From Actinomycetes bacterium (lineage in GTDB: Bacteria > Actinomycetota > Actinomycetes > Actinomycetales > Cellulomonadaceae), in contig JAEYXM010000138.1 of NCBI GenBank assembly GCA_023428465.1, positions 1 to 11,792 on the forward strand: DNA of 11,792 nt. The letters run 5' to 3'. Numbering within the stretch: the stretch's first letter is position 1; the number at the start of each line of letters is the position of its first letter. The position numbers and the translations under genes were made by a program. The notes beneath the pieces are model-generated. The model had not been told where the DNA came from and did no database searches. It saw only the letters and a program-made list of their open reading frames with translations. Of this stretch, positions 1 to 6,075 are shown one piece after another.

Positions 1-110
1 CAGGGCAGGTACTGCCCGACGACCTGCTGCACGACGCCGTCGCGCACGTCGAACCAGTAGACCTCGTTCCAGCCGTGGCTCAGCGCAGCGCCGAGGCCGC
101 AGGTCGTGTC
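1..110 (-). pseudogene. C-terminal remnant of an anti-sigma-like membrane protein
   Basis: Read on the minus strand, this stretch encodes about 36 residues, DTTCGLG through VVGQYLP, followed by TG at the window edge, probably the first two bases of a TGA stop. It matches the extreme C terminus of the neighbouring 417-residue membrane regulator: a Cys, then W..-Y-W, V..DGVV.QV.GQ..P line up in order. The frame can be read back to about position 164 without a stop, but there is no credible start or ribosome site, and the only internal GTG would give 17 residues. I infer a leftover of a duplicated paralogue, probably from a lost fourth cassette. An alternative is a frameshifted extension of the upstream gene, but that gene already carries its own homologous ending. 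Confidence 0.6.
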
Positions 111-162
111 GCCGCCCGCCGGCGCGGTGGGTCCGGCCGGGCGGTGACCGCGCGCCGGTCGC

Positions 163-1416
163 TCAGGGCACGAACTGCCCGGTGACCTGCACGACCACCC
201 CGTCCACGACGCGCAGCCAGTACAGCCAGCTGCGGTCCAGCTCCGGGCCGTCGGAGCAGGTCATGTGCGCCTCGATGCCGTCGTAGTCGGACGCGGCCGC
301 CCACTCCGCCACGGTCCGGGGGAAGTACGTCAACGTGGTCGCCTCGCGCTCCTGGAAGCACCACTCGGAGACGAGGGCGTCCGCGGCGATCGGGAGCGTC
401 GTCGGCTGCTCGACGTCGTTGACGAGGTGGTAGTCGTTGACGACCTCGCCGCCCGGGATGTTCGCGGCCACGTAGTCCTCGGCCGCCTGGCCCGAGTACC
501 AGACCATGAGGTCGACGTCGACGGTGCCCGCCGCCGCGTCCACGCCCAGGAAGCTCGCGAAGTAGTCGCCGTCGGCGAGCGGCGCCCCCTCGGTGAACAA
601 CGCGCTGACCTCGTGGGTGAGGTCCTCGGGTGCCGCGGCCGTGGAGTTGTCCGTCGTCGGGTCCGCGGTCGGCTCCGTCGGCTCGGCCGTTGCGCCGTCG
701 GTCACCGTGAAGGGCGCCGGCTCGCCCAGGAGCAGGGCGTTCGCGTCGGACGTGCGGATGTAGAGCCGCAGCGCGGGGTACAGCTCGTACTCGCCGGGCT
801 CGAGGTCGCCGGGCGGCTCCGCGATGTCGAACGGTGACTGCGGGGCGCATGCGCTCACCGCGACCGACACGGCCGTCCAGTACTCGTCGTCCGGGGGTGC
901 CGTGACGGCACCGTCGCCGATCCCGACCACCACCCCGTGGCGCACGACGAGGTACAGCGTGTCCGTCGGATACGCATCGGGATAGGCCATCGAGAACTCG
1001 GACGAGATCTCGGCCGGGTCGACGAGCGTGAGCCTGACGTCGAGCGGCTGGCCGGGGGCGACCGATGCGTCGACCGGCACCGCCGTGAGCACCTGGGTCA
1101 CGCCCTCCGCCACCTGGAGGTCGTCGACCGCCGTCCCGCAGCCGGGATCGAGGACCGTGCCCGTCACCGTGGGCGTCGCGGTCCCCGCGGGCGGCGCCGC
1201 GCCGTCGCCGGCGAGCTGCCGCACGGCCGCCGCACCACCGAGCCCGACGCCGACCACCGCGGCCGCTGTCATGACCGCGACCGCGCCGGCCCGCACACGG
1301 CGGTTGCGACGCGCGGTGGCGACCATCGCCGTCGTCGGGAAGCCGTCGCCCTGGGCGTGCGCGTCCGCGGCCCGCCGGTAGAGGTCCCGCAGCCCGGCCT
1401 CGAAGCCCTCGCTCAT
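163..1416 (-). CDS. Membrane-anchored anti-sigma-like regulator, cassette 1
   Basis: This 417-residue protein has a short cytosolic N terminus, a basic stretch (RRNRRVR, 36-42), one membrane segment (about 43-65) and a long extracytoplasmic part. Outside are a domain bounded by Cys93 and Cys190 with a VVRHGVVVG strand (157-165), a Thr/Pro/Glu linker (EPTEPTADPTT, 245-255), and a second domain with Cys353 and Cys387 ending in GQFVP. The ATG overlaps the preceding sigma stop as ATGA, with AAGGGAG just upstream, so translation is probably coupled. I infer that it restrains the sigma factor and senses an envelope signal. It has no HxxxCxxC zinc motif and no domain I can name, so the anti-sigma role rests on position and topology. 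It could instead be an unrelated sensor or activator. Confidence 0.75.
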   Translation of the reverse strand: MSEGFEAGLRDLYRRAADAHAQGDGFPTTAMVATARRNRRVRAGAVAVMTAAAVVGVGLGGAAAVRQLAGDGAAPPAGTATPTVTGTVLDPGCGTAVDDLQVAEGVTQVLTAVPVDASVAPGQPLDVRLTLVDPAEISSEFSMAYPDAYPTDTLYLVVRHGVVVGIGDGAVTAPPDDEYWTAVSVAVSACAPQSPFDIAEPPGDLEPGEYELYPALRLYIRTSDANALLLGEPAPFTVTDGATAEPTEPTADPTTDNSTAAAPEDLTHEVSALFTEGAPLADGDYFASFLGVDAAAGTVDVDLMVWYSGQAAEDYVAANIPGGEVVNDYHLVNDVEQPTTLPIAADALVSEWCFQEREATTLTYFPRTVAEWAAASDYDGIEAHMTCSDGPELDRSWLYWLRVVDGVVVQVTGQFVP

Positions 1417-1955
1417 CGCAGTGCTCCCTTCGTGATGACGTCGACGTCCTCGCGCTCGCGGTCGGCATCACCCAGTAGAGGGGCGAGCCGGCGCCGCGCG
1501 TCGGACAGGTACCGCTTCACCGCGCCGTCGGACAGGTCGAGGCGGGTCGCGATCTCGTGGATGGGCAGGTCCTCGAAGTGCCGGAGCACGACGCACGCAC
1601 GCTCGCGTGGGGACAGCCGGGCCAGGGCGGCGTGCACGTCGGCGCGGTCGGCGACGATCGCGTCCGGGGCCCCGCCGGGGCCGCCGGCGTGCTCGGCCGT
1701 GGCGACCAGGTGCAGACGGTCGCCCCAGCGCAGGGACCGGCGTCGGGCGTTGAGGTAGCCGTTGAGGATCGCCCGGCGCACGTACGCCTCGAGGAACCCG
1801 ACGTCGTCCCGCGTGCGGCGGGAGAACGTCTGGATCAGGGCCTCCTGGACGAGGTCCTGCGCGGCGTGCAGGTCCCCGGTCAGCAGGAACGCGTACCCGA
1901 CGAGCGCAGACCCGCGCTCGCGGGCGAGCCGCTCCATGTCCTGCTCCCACGCCAT
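1413..1955 (-). CDS. SigE-family ECF RNA polymerase sigma factor, cassette 1
   Basis: This 180-residue protein is the normal size for an ECF sigma factor. Region 2 spans about 14-75, with DLVQEAL (34-40) and AYVRRAILN; region 4 spans about 105-155, with LSPRERACVVLRHFEDLPI and the recognition helix around DGAVKRYLSDARRRL. The WEQ...ARERGSALVGYAFLL opening and KRYLSD are typical of the actinobacterial SigE-type group. I chose the ATG at 1955 over the GTG at 1958 because GGAGG then lies 5 bases upstream instead of 2. It should direct RNA polymerase to a small regulon; targets cannot be read from the window beyond its own likely promoter. The stop overlaps the next gene's start by ATGA. The closest relatives in view are the two other sigma genes. 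Confidence 0.93.
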   Translation of the reverse strand: MAWEQDMERLARERGSALVGYAFLLTGDLHAAQDLVQEALIQTFSRRTRDDVGFLEAYVRRAILNGYLNARRRSLRWGDRLHLVATAEHAGGPGGAPDAIVADRADVHAALARLSPRERACVVLRHFEDLPIHEIATRLDLSDGAVKRYLSDARRRLAPLLGDADREREDVDVITKGALR

Positions 1956-1997
1956 CACGGCCTCCAGCGCCCCGAGGTGTCCATCCTTCTACCCGTT

Positions 1998-2024
1998 CAG
2001 ACACCGCAGGCGAGCTTCCGGTTG
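1998..2024 (-). promoter_or_regulatory. Putative ECF promoter of sigma gene 1
   Basis: On the minus strand, CAAC (2024-2021) is followed after 17 bases by TGTCTG (2003-1998), about 43 bases before the start codon. AAC-type -35 and GTC-type -10 elements are normal for ECF sigma factors. The same spacing recurs before the other two sigma genes. Assignment is by eye; no transcript data. Confidence 0.5.
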
Positions 2025-2035
2025 GGGTCGACTCA

Positions 2036-2072
2036 CCCCCCCGCCCCCGCCCCCCGCCCCGCCCGCCCGCGG
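2036..2072. repeat. C-rich tract, G-quadruplex-capable on the minus strand
   Basis: The plus strand is nearly pure C with single G interruptions, so the minus strand carries many runs of three or more G separated by one base. That arrangement can form a G-quadruplex. It directly abuts the palindrome at 2073-2143, between the end of the SDR gene and the promoter of sigma gene 1. Confidence 0.5.
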
Positions 2073-2143
2073 CCAAAGTGGTACCCAACCGAGCAGGTTC
2101 GTTCCACTCTGGAACGAACCTGACCCGTTCGGTACCACTTTGG
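2073..2143. repeat. 71-bp imperfect palindrome with nested arms
   Basis: The element is symmetric about base 2108. Inner arms CAGGTTCGTTCCA (2094-2106) and their exact complement (2110-2122) flank a 3-base loop. Outer arms CCAAAGTGGTACC (2073-2085) pair perfectly with 2131-2143, and 4 of the 8 intervening pairs also match, giving 30 of 34 pairs. Inner and outer arms are related: both read roughly AGTGG(T/A)AC..AAC. It lies downstream of the SDR gene and could terminate that transcript, although no T-run follows. It could equally be a repetitive extragenic palindrome or a protein-binding site. Confidence 0.85.
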
Positions 2144-2215
2144 GGCCAGAGAGGGCGGGGACGGGGAGACGGGACGGGGGACGGGGCGGGGAGATGGGGC
2201 GAGGGGACGAAGGGG
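2142..2215. repeat. G-rich tract beside the palindrome
   Basis: About 74 bases on the plus strand contain more than ten runs of three to five G, ending at the SDR stop codon. With the C-rich tract on the other side of the palindrome, it extends the mirror arrangement. In an SDR transcript this side is C-rich and the far side G-rich, so the two could pair around the palindrome. Confidence 0.5.
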
Positions 2216-3106
2216 TCAGGGCATGGGTTTGCCGCCGGCGACGCCGAGGCGCTCGCCCGTGACGTAGCTGGACTCCTGGCTCGCGAAGAAGACGAACGCC
2301 GGGGCGAGCTCGGCGGGCTGGGCGGCGCGCCCGAGCGGGGTGTCCGCGCCGAAGCCGTCGACCTTCTCCGCCGGCATGGTCGCGGGGATGAGCGGCGTCC
2401 ACACGGGGCCGGGAGCAACCGTGTTCACGCGGATCCCCTTCTCCGCCAGCTGCTGGGCGAGGCCCTTGGTGAAGTTCACGATGCCGGCCTTCGTCGTCGC
2501 GTAGTCGAGCAGCTGGGGGCTCGGCTGGTACGCCTGGATCGACGAGGTGTTGATGATCGACGAGCCGGGCTGCATGTGCGGCACCGCGGCCTTGCACAGC
2601 CAGAACATCGCGTAGATGTTCGTCTTCATCACGCGGTCGAGCTGCTCGGTCGTGATGCCGAGCAGGCCGTCCTCCTGCGCCATCTGGTACGCCGCGTTGT
2701 TGACGAGCACATCGATCCCGCCGAGCTCGCTCACGGCCCGCTCGACGATCGCGGTGCAGTGGGACTCGTCGCGGATGTCGCCCGCGACCAGGACGGCGGT
2801 GCGGCCGGCGTCGCGCACGTGTCTCGCGGTGACCTCGGCGTCCTCCTGCTCCTGCGGCAGGTAGGAGAGCAGCACGTCGGCCCCCTCGCGCGCGAACGCG
2901 ATGGCGACGGCCCGCCCGATGCCGGAGTCCCCGCCCGTGATGACGGCCCGCCGGCCCTCGAGCCGGCCCGAGCCGACGTACGTGTCCTCACCGTGGTCCG
3001 GTTCGTCGCGCATCTCCTCGGTACGGCCCGGGTGCTCGAGCGTGGGCTCGCCCTCCGGCAGGTCGTACTGCTCGGTCGGGTCCATGGGTGTCGTCTGGTC
3101 GGCCAT
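2216..3106 (-). CDS. SDR-family oxidoreductase (YghA/YhdF-like)
   Basis: This 296-residue short-chain dehydrogenase/reductase has the long hydrophilic N-terminal extension (about 1-50, with a DLPEGEPTLEHPG stretch) typical of the YghA/YdaD/YhdF group. The Rossmann cofactor site TGGDSGIG is at 57-64, NNAA at 136-139, the catalytic Ser at 188/189, and Tyr202 and Lys206 in YATTK. APGPVWTPL (231-239) and a glycine-rich end GVAGGKPMP follow. It should carry out NAD(P)-dependent oxidation or reduction of a hydroxyl or carbonyl group in the cytosol; the substrate is unknown. Some relatives are general-stress proteins, which would suit the sigma-factor surroundings, but that is inference. The ATG at 3106 is preceded by GGAGGG at a 7-base spacing. 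Confidence 0.95.
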   Translation of the reverse strand: MADQTTPMDPTEQYDLPEGEPTLEHPGRTEEMRDEPDHGEDTYVGSGRLEGRRAVITGGDSGIGRAVAIAFAREGADVLLSYLPQEQEDAEVTARHVRDAGRTAVLVAGDIRDESHCTAIVERAVSELGGIDVLVNNAAYQMAQEDGLLGITTEQLDRVMKTNIYAMFWLCKAAVPHMQPGSSIINTSSIQAYQPSPQLLDYATTKAGIVNFTKGLAQQLAEKGIRVNTVAPGPVWTPLIPATMPAEKVDGFGADTPLGRAAQPAELAPAFVFFASQESSYVTGERLGVAGGKPMP

Positions 3107-3137
3107 GGTGGGTCCCTCCGTCGTCGCTGGTGTCGGG

Positions 3138-3209
3138 CACGTGCAGGCCGTCGGAGTCGACGAGCGTGCCGTCGATGTCGACCAGCACGGCACTGGGAGT
3201 CGGGGTCAC
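3138..3209 (-). pseudogene. N-terminal relic of a HAD-family hydrolase
   Basis: From a GTG at 3209 the minus strand encodes about 24 residues that include VDIDGTLVDSDGLHV. This is a textbook HAD motif I (DxDGTLVDS, with the Asp nucleophile and the general acid/base Asp) at the usual distance from the N terminus. HAD similarity then stops. The frame runs on into the SDR gene out of register, and no motifs II-IV are seen. The SDR ribosome site lies just past the relic. I infer that a HAD gene was mostly deleted, leaving its first codons ahead of the SDR gene. No clear ribosome site precedes the GTG. A chance match is possible but unlikely given the motif's length and position. Confidence 0.6.
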
Positions 3210-3274
3210 CCGTCAAGGCTCACCCGGCGGCGCCGGAACCGCACGGCGAGCGCGGGTCGGGGTCGAGGATCGCG

Positions 3275-4474
3275 TCAGCCCTCGCCGAGCGTCACCTCGA
3301 CCGGCGCGCTGCGGACGACGACCGGCTCCCACGGGATCGCGTCGGCCGCCTGCGGCCCGGTCTCCTCGATCGTCAGGGTGAACGTCGCGTACGCCTGGTA
3401 GACGCCACCCGGCAGGACGGCGTCGCCCGCGTCGGCACCGGGCAGGCTGCAGAGCGCAGAGCTGAGCCGGGCCTCGACGGTTCCCGTCCCGTCGGGCGCC
3501 AGGTCGATGACGACGCCCGGACCGCTGCGCTCCAGCGCCCCGACGACGACGCCGTCGACCACCAGGACGACCTGCGGGTTGTACGCGGTGAGGCGCGCAT
3601 CCCGCGGTACCGCGTCCGACGCGCGGACCCCGACGGGTACGGCGATCACGCCGTCGGCGCGCTCCAGGGCGTCGAGCGTGAACGACAGCTCGACCGGTGC
3701 GTCCACCTCGTCCGGCACAGCCGACCCGCACACGCCGAACCCCTCCGCCGACGCGACAGCTGCCGCGCGCAGGTCGGCGAGCGCCGCCTCGGCGGCAGCC
3801 TGGTCGAACGCCTCGTCGGCGGCGACCGGGTCGCCCTCGATCGTGAACGGCAGGGGCTCGGACGTCGCCGTCCGGGTCCGGCCGTCGGCGAGGCCGAGCT
3901 GCACGGTCGCGACGATCGCGTAGTCGCCGTCCGAGAGCCGGGTGCCGTCGCACGGCGTGACGTCGATCGCCGTCGCGCTCGGGTCCACCCCGGGCAGCAG
4001 GCCGAAGTCGCCCGCGTCGGCGACCGCGGTCCCGGCGACCGTGCCGTGCTGGACGACGACGACCCGGGCGTCCGAGTAGGAGTCCACCGACATCGACATC
4101 GCGTTGACGAGGAAGAGCTCCAGCGGGACCGGTGCGCCGTACGCCGCGGTCGGGCCCGCCGTGCCGGTCAGGACGAGGTCCCGCTCGGGGGTCGCCTCGG
4201 GCGCAGCCTCGCCGCAGGCCGGCCACGCGGCGTCGGGCCCGCTGGTCGCCACGGGGGTGCCGCGGTCGCCCTGCTGGGCGGCCTGCACCCCGACGACGGC
4301 GACGGCCGCGGCCGCGCCCACCCCGAGGACGGCCGTGCCGGTCTGCCGCGCCGCGCGCCGACGGCGCACACGCGTGACCATCCGGTGCACCTGGCCGTCG
4401 AGCCGGTCCACCAGGGCGTCGTCGTGCACGGATCGCGCGAGCTCTCCGAGCGAGCGCTCCAGGTCGATGGTCAT
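3275..4474 (-). CDS. Membrane-anchored anti-sigma-like regulator, cassette 2
   Basis: This 399-residue protein has a basic juxtamembrane segment (MVTRVRRRRAARQTG, 32-46), a membrane helix at about 47-66 and a large extracytoplasmic region. Outside are two copies of a similar two-cysteine module. Copy one has Cys87/Cys175 with VVVVQHGTVAG (138-148) and DGDYAIVATVQL. Copy two has Cys249/Cys342 with VVLVVDGVVVG (302-312) and GGVYQAYATFTL. The ATG at 4474 overlaps the sigma stop as ATGA, with AGAGG upstream. Its N terminus resembles the cassette 3 partner most closely (RRRRA.RQ.G). It probably controls its sigma factor in response to an envelope cue. No HxxxCxxC anti-sigma motif or enzyme signature is visible, so the function is inferred from context. 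Confidence 0.75.
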   Translation of the reverse strand: MTIDLERSLGELARSVHDDALVDRLDGQVHRMVTRVRRRRAARQTGTAVLGVGAAAAVAVVGVQAAQQGDRGTPVATSGPDAAWPACGEAAPEATPERDLVLTGTAGPTAAYGAPVPLELFLVNAMSMSVDSYSDARVVVVQHGTVAGTAVADAGDFGLLPGVDPSATAIDVTPCDGTRLSDGDYAIVATVQLGLADGRTRTATSEPLPFTIEGDPVAADEAFDQAAAEAALADLRAAAVASAEGFGVCGSAVPDEVDAPVELSFTLDALERADGVIAVPVGVRASDAVPRDARLTAYNPQVVLVVDGVVVGALERSGPGVVIDLAPDGTGTVEARLSSALCSLPGADAGDAVLPGGVYQAYATFTLTIEETGPQAADAIPWEPVVVRSAPVEVTLGEG

Positions 4475-5025
4475 CGCTTCGTCCTCTCGTTGGTCGTCAG
4501 CACGTGCTCGACGTCGTCGGTCGCGGTGGTCGGCGCCCCGACCGGGCCGAGGATGCCCTCCAGCCTCCGGATGCCGTCCGACAGGTACCGCTTGACCGCG
4601 CCCTCGCTGAGCGACAGGGCGTCCGCGATGCCGGCGACGGTCAGGTCCTCGTAGAAGCGCAGGACGACGCACGCCCGCTCCCGGGGCGGCAGCGTGCCCA
4701 GCGCGGCGCGCAGGTCGGCGCGCTCGCCGGACGCGGCCTCGTGGCCGGGCGCGACGTCGGGCACTGCGACGAGGTGGCGCACGGCCGCCCACCGGTTCCG
4801 GCGCCGGAACCCGTCGAGGAACGTCGTCAGGATCGCGCGGCGGACGTACCCCTCCATGTTCTCGGGGCGGGTCCCGGCGCGGCCGCGCGCGAACGTCTTG
4901 ACCAGGGCGTCCTGCACCAGGTCCTCGGCCTCGCGCCGGTCGCCGCACAGGAGGTAGGCGTAGCCGACCAGCGCCGGGCCGCGGGCGCGGACCAGTTCCT
5001 TCAGGGACTGCTCCCACGCCGCCAT
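4471..5025 (-). CDS. SigE-family ECF RNA polymerase sigma factor, cassette 2
   Basis: This 184-residue ECF sigma factor has region 2 at about 14-75 (GYAYLLCGD, AEDLVQDALVKTF, GYVRRAI) and region 4 at about 105-155 (LPPRERACVVLRFYEDL, EGAVKRYLSDGIRRLE). The ATG at 5025 is supported by AAGGAG with GGAG 7 bases upstream. It is nearer to the cassette 3 sigma than to cassette 1: both have YAYLLCGD, EDLVQDALVK, an RHL.AVPD stretch and RYLSDG.R.LE. The stop overlaps the next start as ATGA, so sigma and membrane partner should be made together. Its regulon is unknown. A CAAC-N17-CGTC promoter-like site before it suggests autoregulation or cross-regulation by one of the sister sigmas. Confidence 0.94.
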   Translation of the reverse strand: MAAWEQSLKELVRARGPALVGYAYLLCGDRREAEDLVQDALVKTFARGRAGTRPENMEGYVRRAILTTFLDGFRRRNRWAAVRHLVAVPDVAPGHEAASGERADLRAALGTLPPRERACVVLRFYEDLTVAGIADALSLSEGAVKRYLSDGIRRLEGILGPVGAPTTATDDVEHVLTTNERTKR

Positions 5026-5094
5026 CCGTGCTCCTTCTCGCCGAACCTCCGGACCGGAGCACGTGGCACGGGTCGTGCACGGCTCTCACAGAGG

Positions 5095-5121
5095 ATGACG
5101 CCGCCGCCCCGGAGAACGTTG
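5095..5121 (-). promoter_or_regulatory. Putative ECF promoter of sigma gene 2
   Basis: On the minus strand, CAAC (5121-5118) and CGTCAT (5100-5095) are separated by 17 bases, about 70 bases before the start codon. Spacing and elements match the sites before sigma genes 1 and 3. The CAAC falls in the loop of a strong hairpin (5103-5137), so the stem lies over the -35 region and the spacer. Confidence 0.5.
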
Positions 5122-5137
5122 GGTTCCCCGGGGCGGC
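5103..5137 (-). terminator. GC-rich hairpin, probable terminator of cassette 3
   Basis: Arms of 15 bases (5103-5117 and 5123-5137) pair with one mismatch around the loop GTTGG. It lies 39 bases past the stop of the cassette 3 membrane protein and before cassette 2. No T-run follows on the minus strand, so termination efficiency is uncertain. It overlaps the putative promoter of sigma gene 2 and could act there as an operator. Confidence 0.55.
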
Positions 5138-5175
5138 GTGGCGTGGCGGGGCCGTTCAGCCGCGTCGGCCCGGGG

Positions 5176-6075
5176 TCAGTCCACGACGTAGATGAAGGCG
5201 CCGGTGGCCACGTCGTACTGCAGTCCGGCGGCATAGTCGAGGCTCGCGGCGTTCGGGGTGGAGCCGTACGCGGTCTCGGAGGAGATGACCCAGATCGTGT
5301 ACACGCCGAGGCCGTCGGGGGACATCGCCGGGGTCGCGCACTGGTGCAGCGCGGGGAGCTCGATCGTGTACTCCTGCATGGCCGGCTGCCAGGTGTCGAA
5401 GACGACCTCCGCACCGCCCCACCCGACGATGACGTCGTCGCGGGTCACGATCGCCGCCGGCGTCGTCCACGAGGTCCCGTTCAGGGGCTCCCCGTCGCCC
5501 GGGATGCCGTTGTAGACCGTGACGGGCTGGTCGGCGCGCGTCGGGTCGGTGCGCGTGCCGGGCGTCAGGTGGTCGGCGCCCAGCCCGCCCGCATCCGTGA
5601 GGACCTGGGTATTGAGCGGCGCGCCGCAGGCGATGGTGAGGTCCATGTCCTCGGCGATCAGCGCGAGGCCGGGCGTGAGGACGTCGCCGGTCGCCGCGTC
5701 GGGGGGCGCCTGGGTCACGTCGGCAGTCGGCTCAGCGGTCACGTCGGCGGTCGGCTCCGGGGTCGGCTCCGTGGGCTCGAGGGTCGGCCCGAGCGTGGGC
5801 TCATCCGTGGCGTCGGGCACGTTCCCGTCCGGCCCGGGCTCGACGTCCGAGGCTCCGGCCGACGTCGAGCCCGACAGCCAGGAGGTGTTGCCGACCGCGA
5901 AGGCCAGCACAGCGGCCGTGGAGACGCCGACCGCCCCCATGCCGGCCTGCCGGACGGCACGGCGGCGGCGGATCGTGCGCACCATGTGCCCGGCGCGGTC
6001 CGCGATGGCGGCACCCGGGTCCGCAGGTCCGGTGTGCGCCAGGGCACGGAGGTCCTCCGTGAGCCTGCGGGTCAT
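5176..6075 (-). CDS. Membrane-anchored anti-sigma-like regulator, cassette 3
   Basis: This is the shortest of the three partners, at 299 residues. The cytosolic N terminus ends in MVRTIRRRRAVRQAG (31-45), followed by a membrane helix (about 46-62) and a long Thr/Pro/Glu linker (about 91-125). The linker includes the 8-residue unit EPTADVTA twice. A single extracytoplasmic module follows with Cys150 and Cys246, AAIVTRDDVIVGWG (207-220) and GVYTIWVIS. The ATG at 6075 overlaps the sigma stop as ATGA and has AGGAG 7 bases upstream. The linker would lift the sensor module away from the membrane. The role as anti-sigma factor or sensor is inferred from position, coupling and similarity to the two other partners; the module itself is not one I can name. 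Confidence 0.75.
   Translation of the reverse strand: MTRRLTEDLRALAHTGPADPGAAIADRAGHMVRTIRRRRAVRQAGMGAVGVSTAAVLAFAVGNTSWLSGSTSAGASDVEPGPDGNVPDATDEPTLGPTLEPTEPTPEPTADVTAEPTADVTQAPPDAATGDVLTPGLALIAEDMDLTIACGAPLNTQVLTDAGGLGADHLTPGTRTDPTRADQPVTVYNGIPGDGEPLNGTSWTTPAAIVTRDDVIVGWGGAEVVFDTWQPAMQEYTIELPALHQCATPAMSPDGLGVYTIWVISSETAYGSTPNAASLDYAAGLQYDVATGAFIYVVD
5714..5761. repeat. 24-bp tandem repeat inside the linker of regulator 3
   Basis: Two nearly identical 24-base units (5714-5737 and 5738-5761) encode repeats of EPTADVTA in the Thr/Pro/Glu linker. The period is in frame, so unit gain or loss would change linker length without breaking the gene. Confidence 0.8.

Noticed and set aside
80..1471. 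Long open frame overlapping regulator 1 on the same strand
   Set aside because: Arg/Gly-rich shadow typical of high-GC DNA. It has no domain, no ribosome site and overlaps a gene with a clear start, membrane helix and coupling.
3200..3222. TTGACG as a -35 box for the SDR gene
   Set aside because: No plausible -10 hexamer at 16-19 bases; the SDR gene may be read from its own unseen promoter or from cassette 2.
3224..3236. Small CCGGC/GCCGG hairpin after regulator 2
   Set aside because: Only a 5-base stem in very GC-rich sequence with no T-run; not enough to call a terminator.
2078..4654. 858-codon plus-strand open frame across the SDR gene and regulator 2
   Set aside because: Antisense shadow of well-supported minus-strand genes; composition is Arg/Asp/Gly-rich with no recognisable motif.
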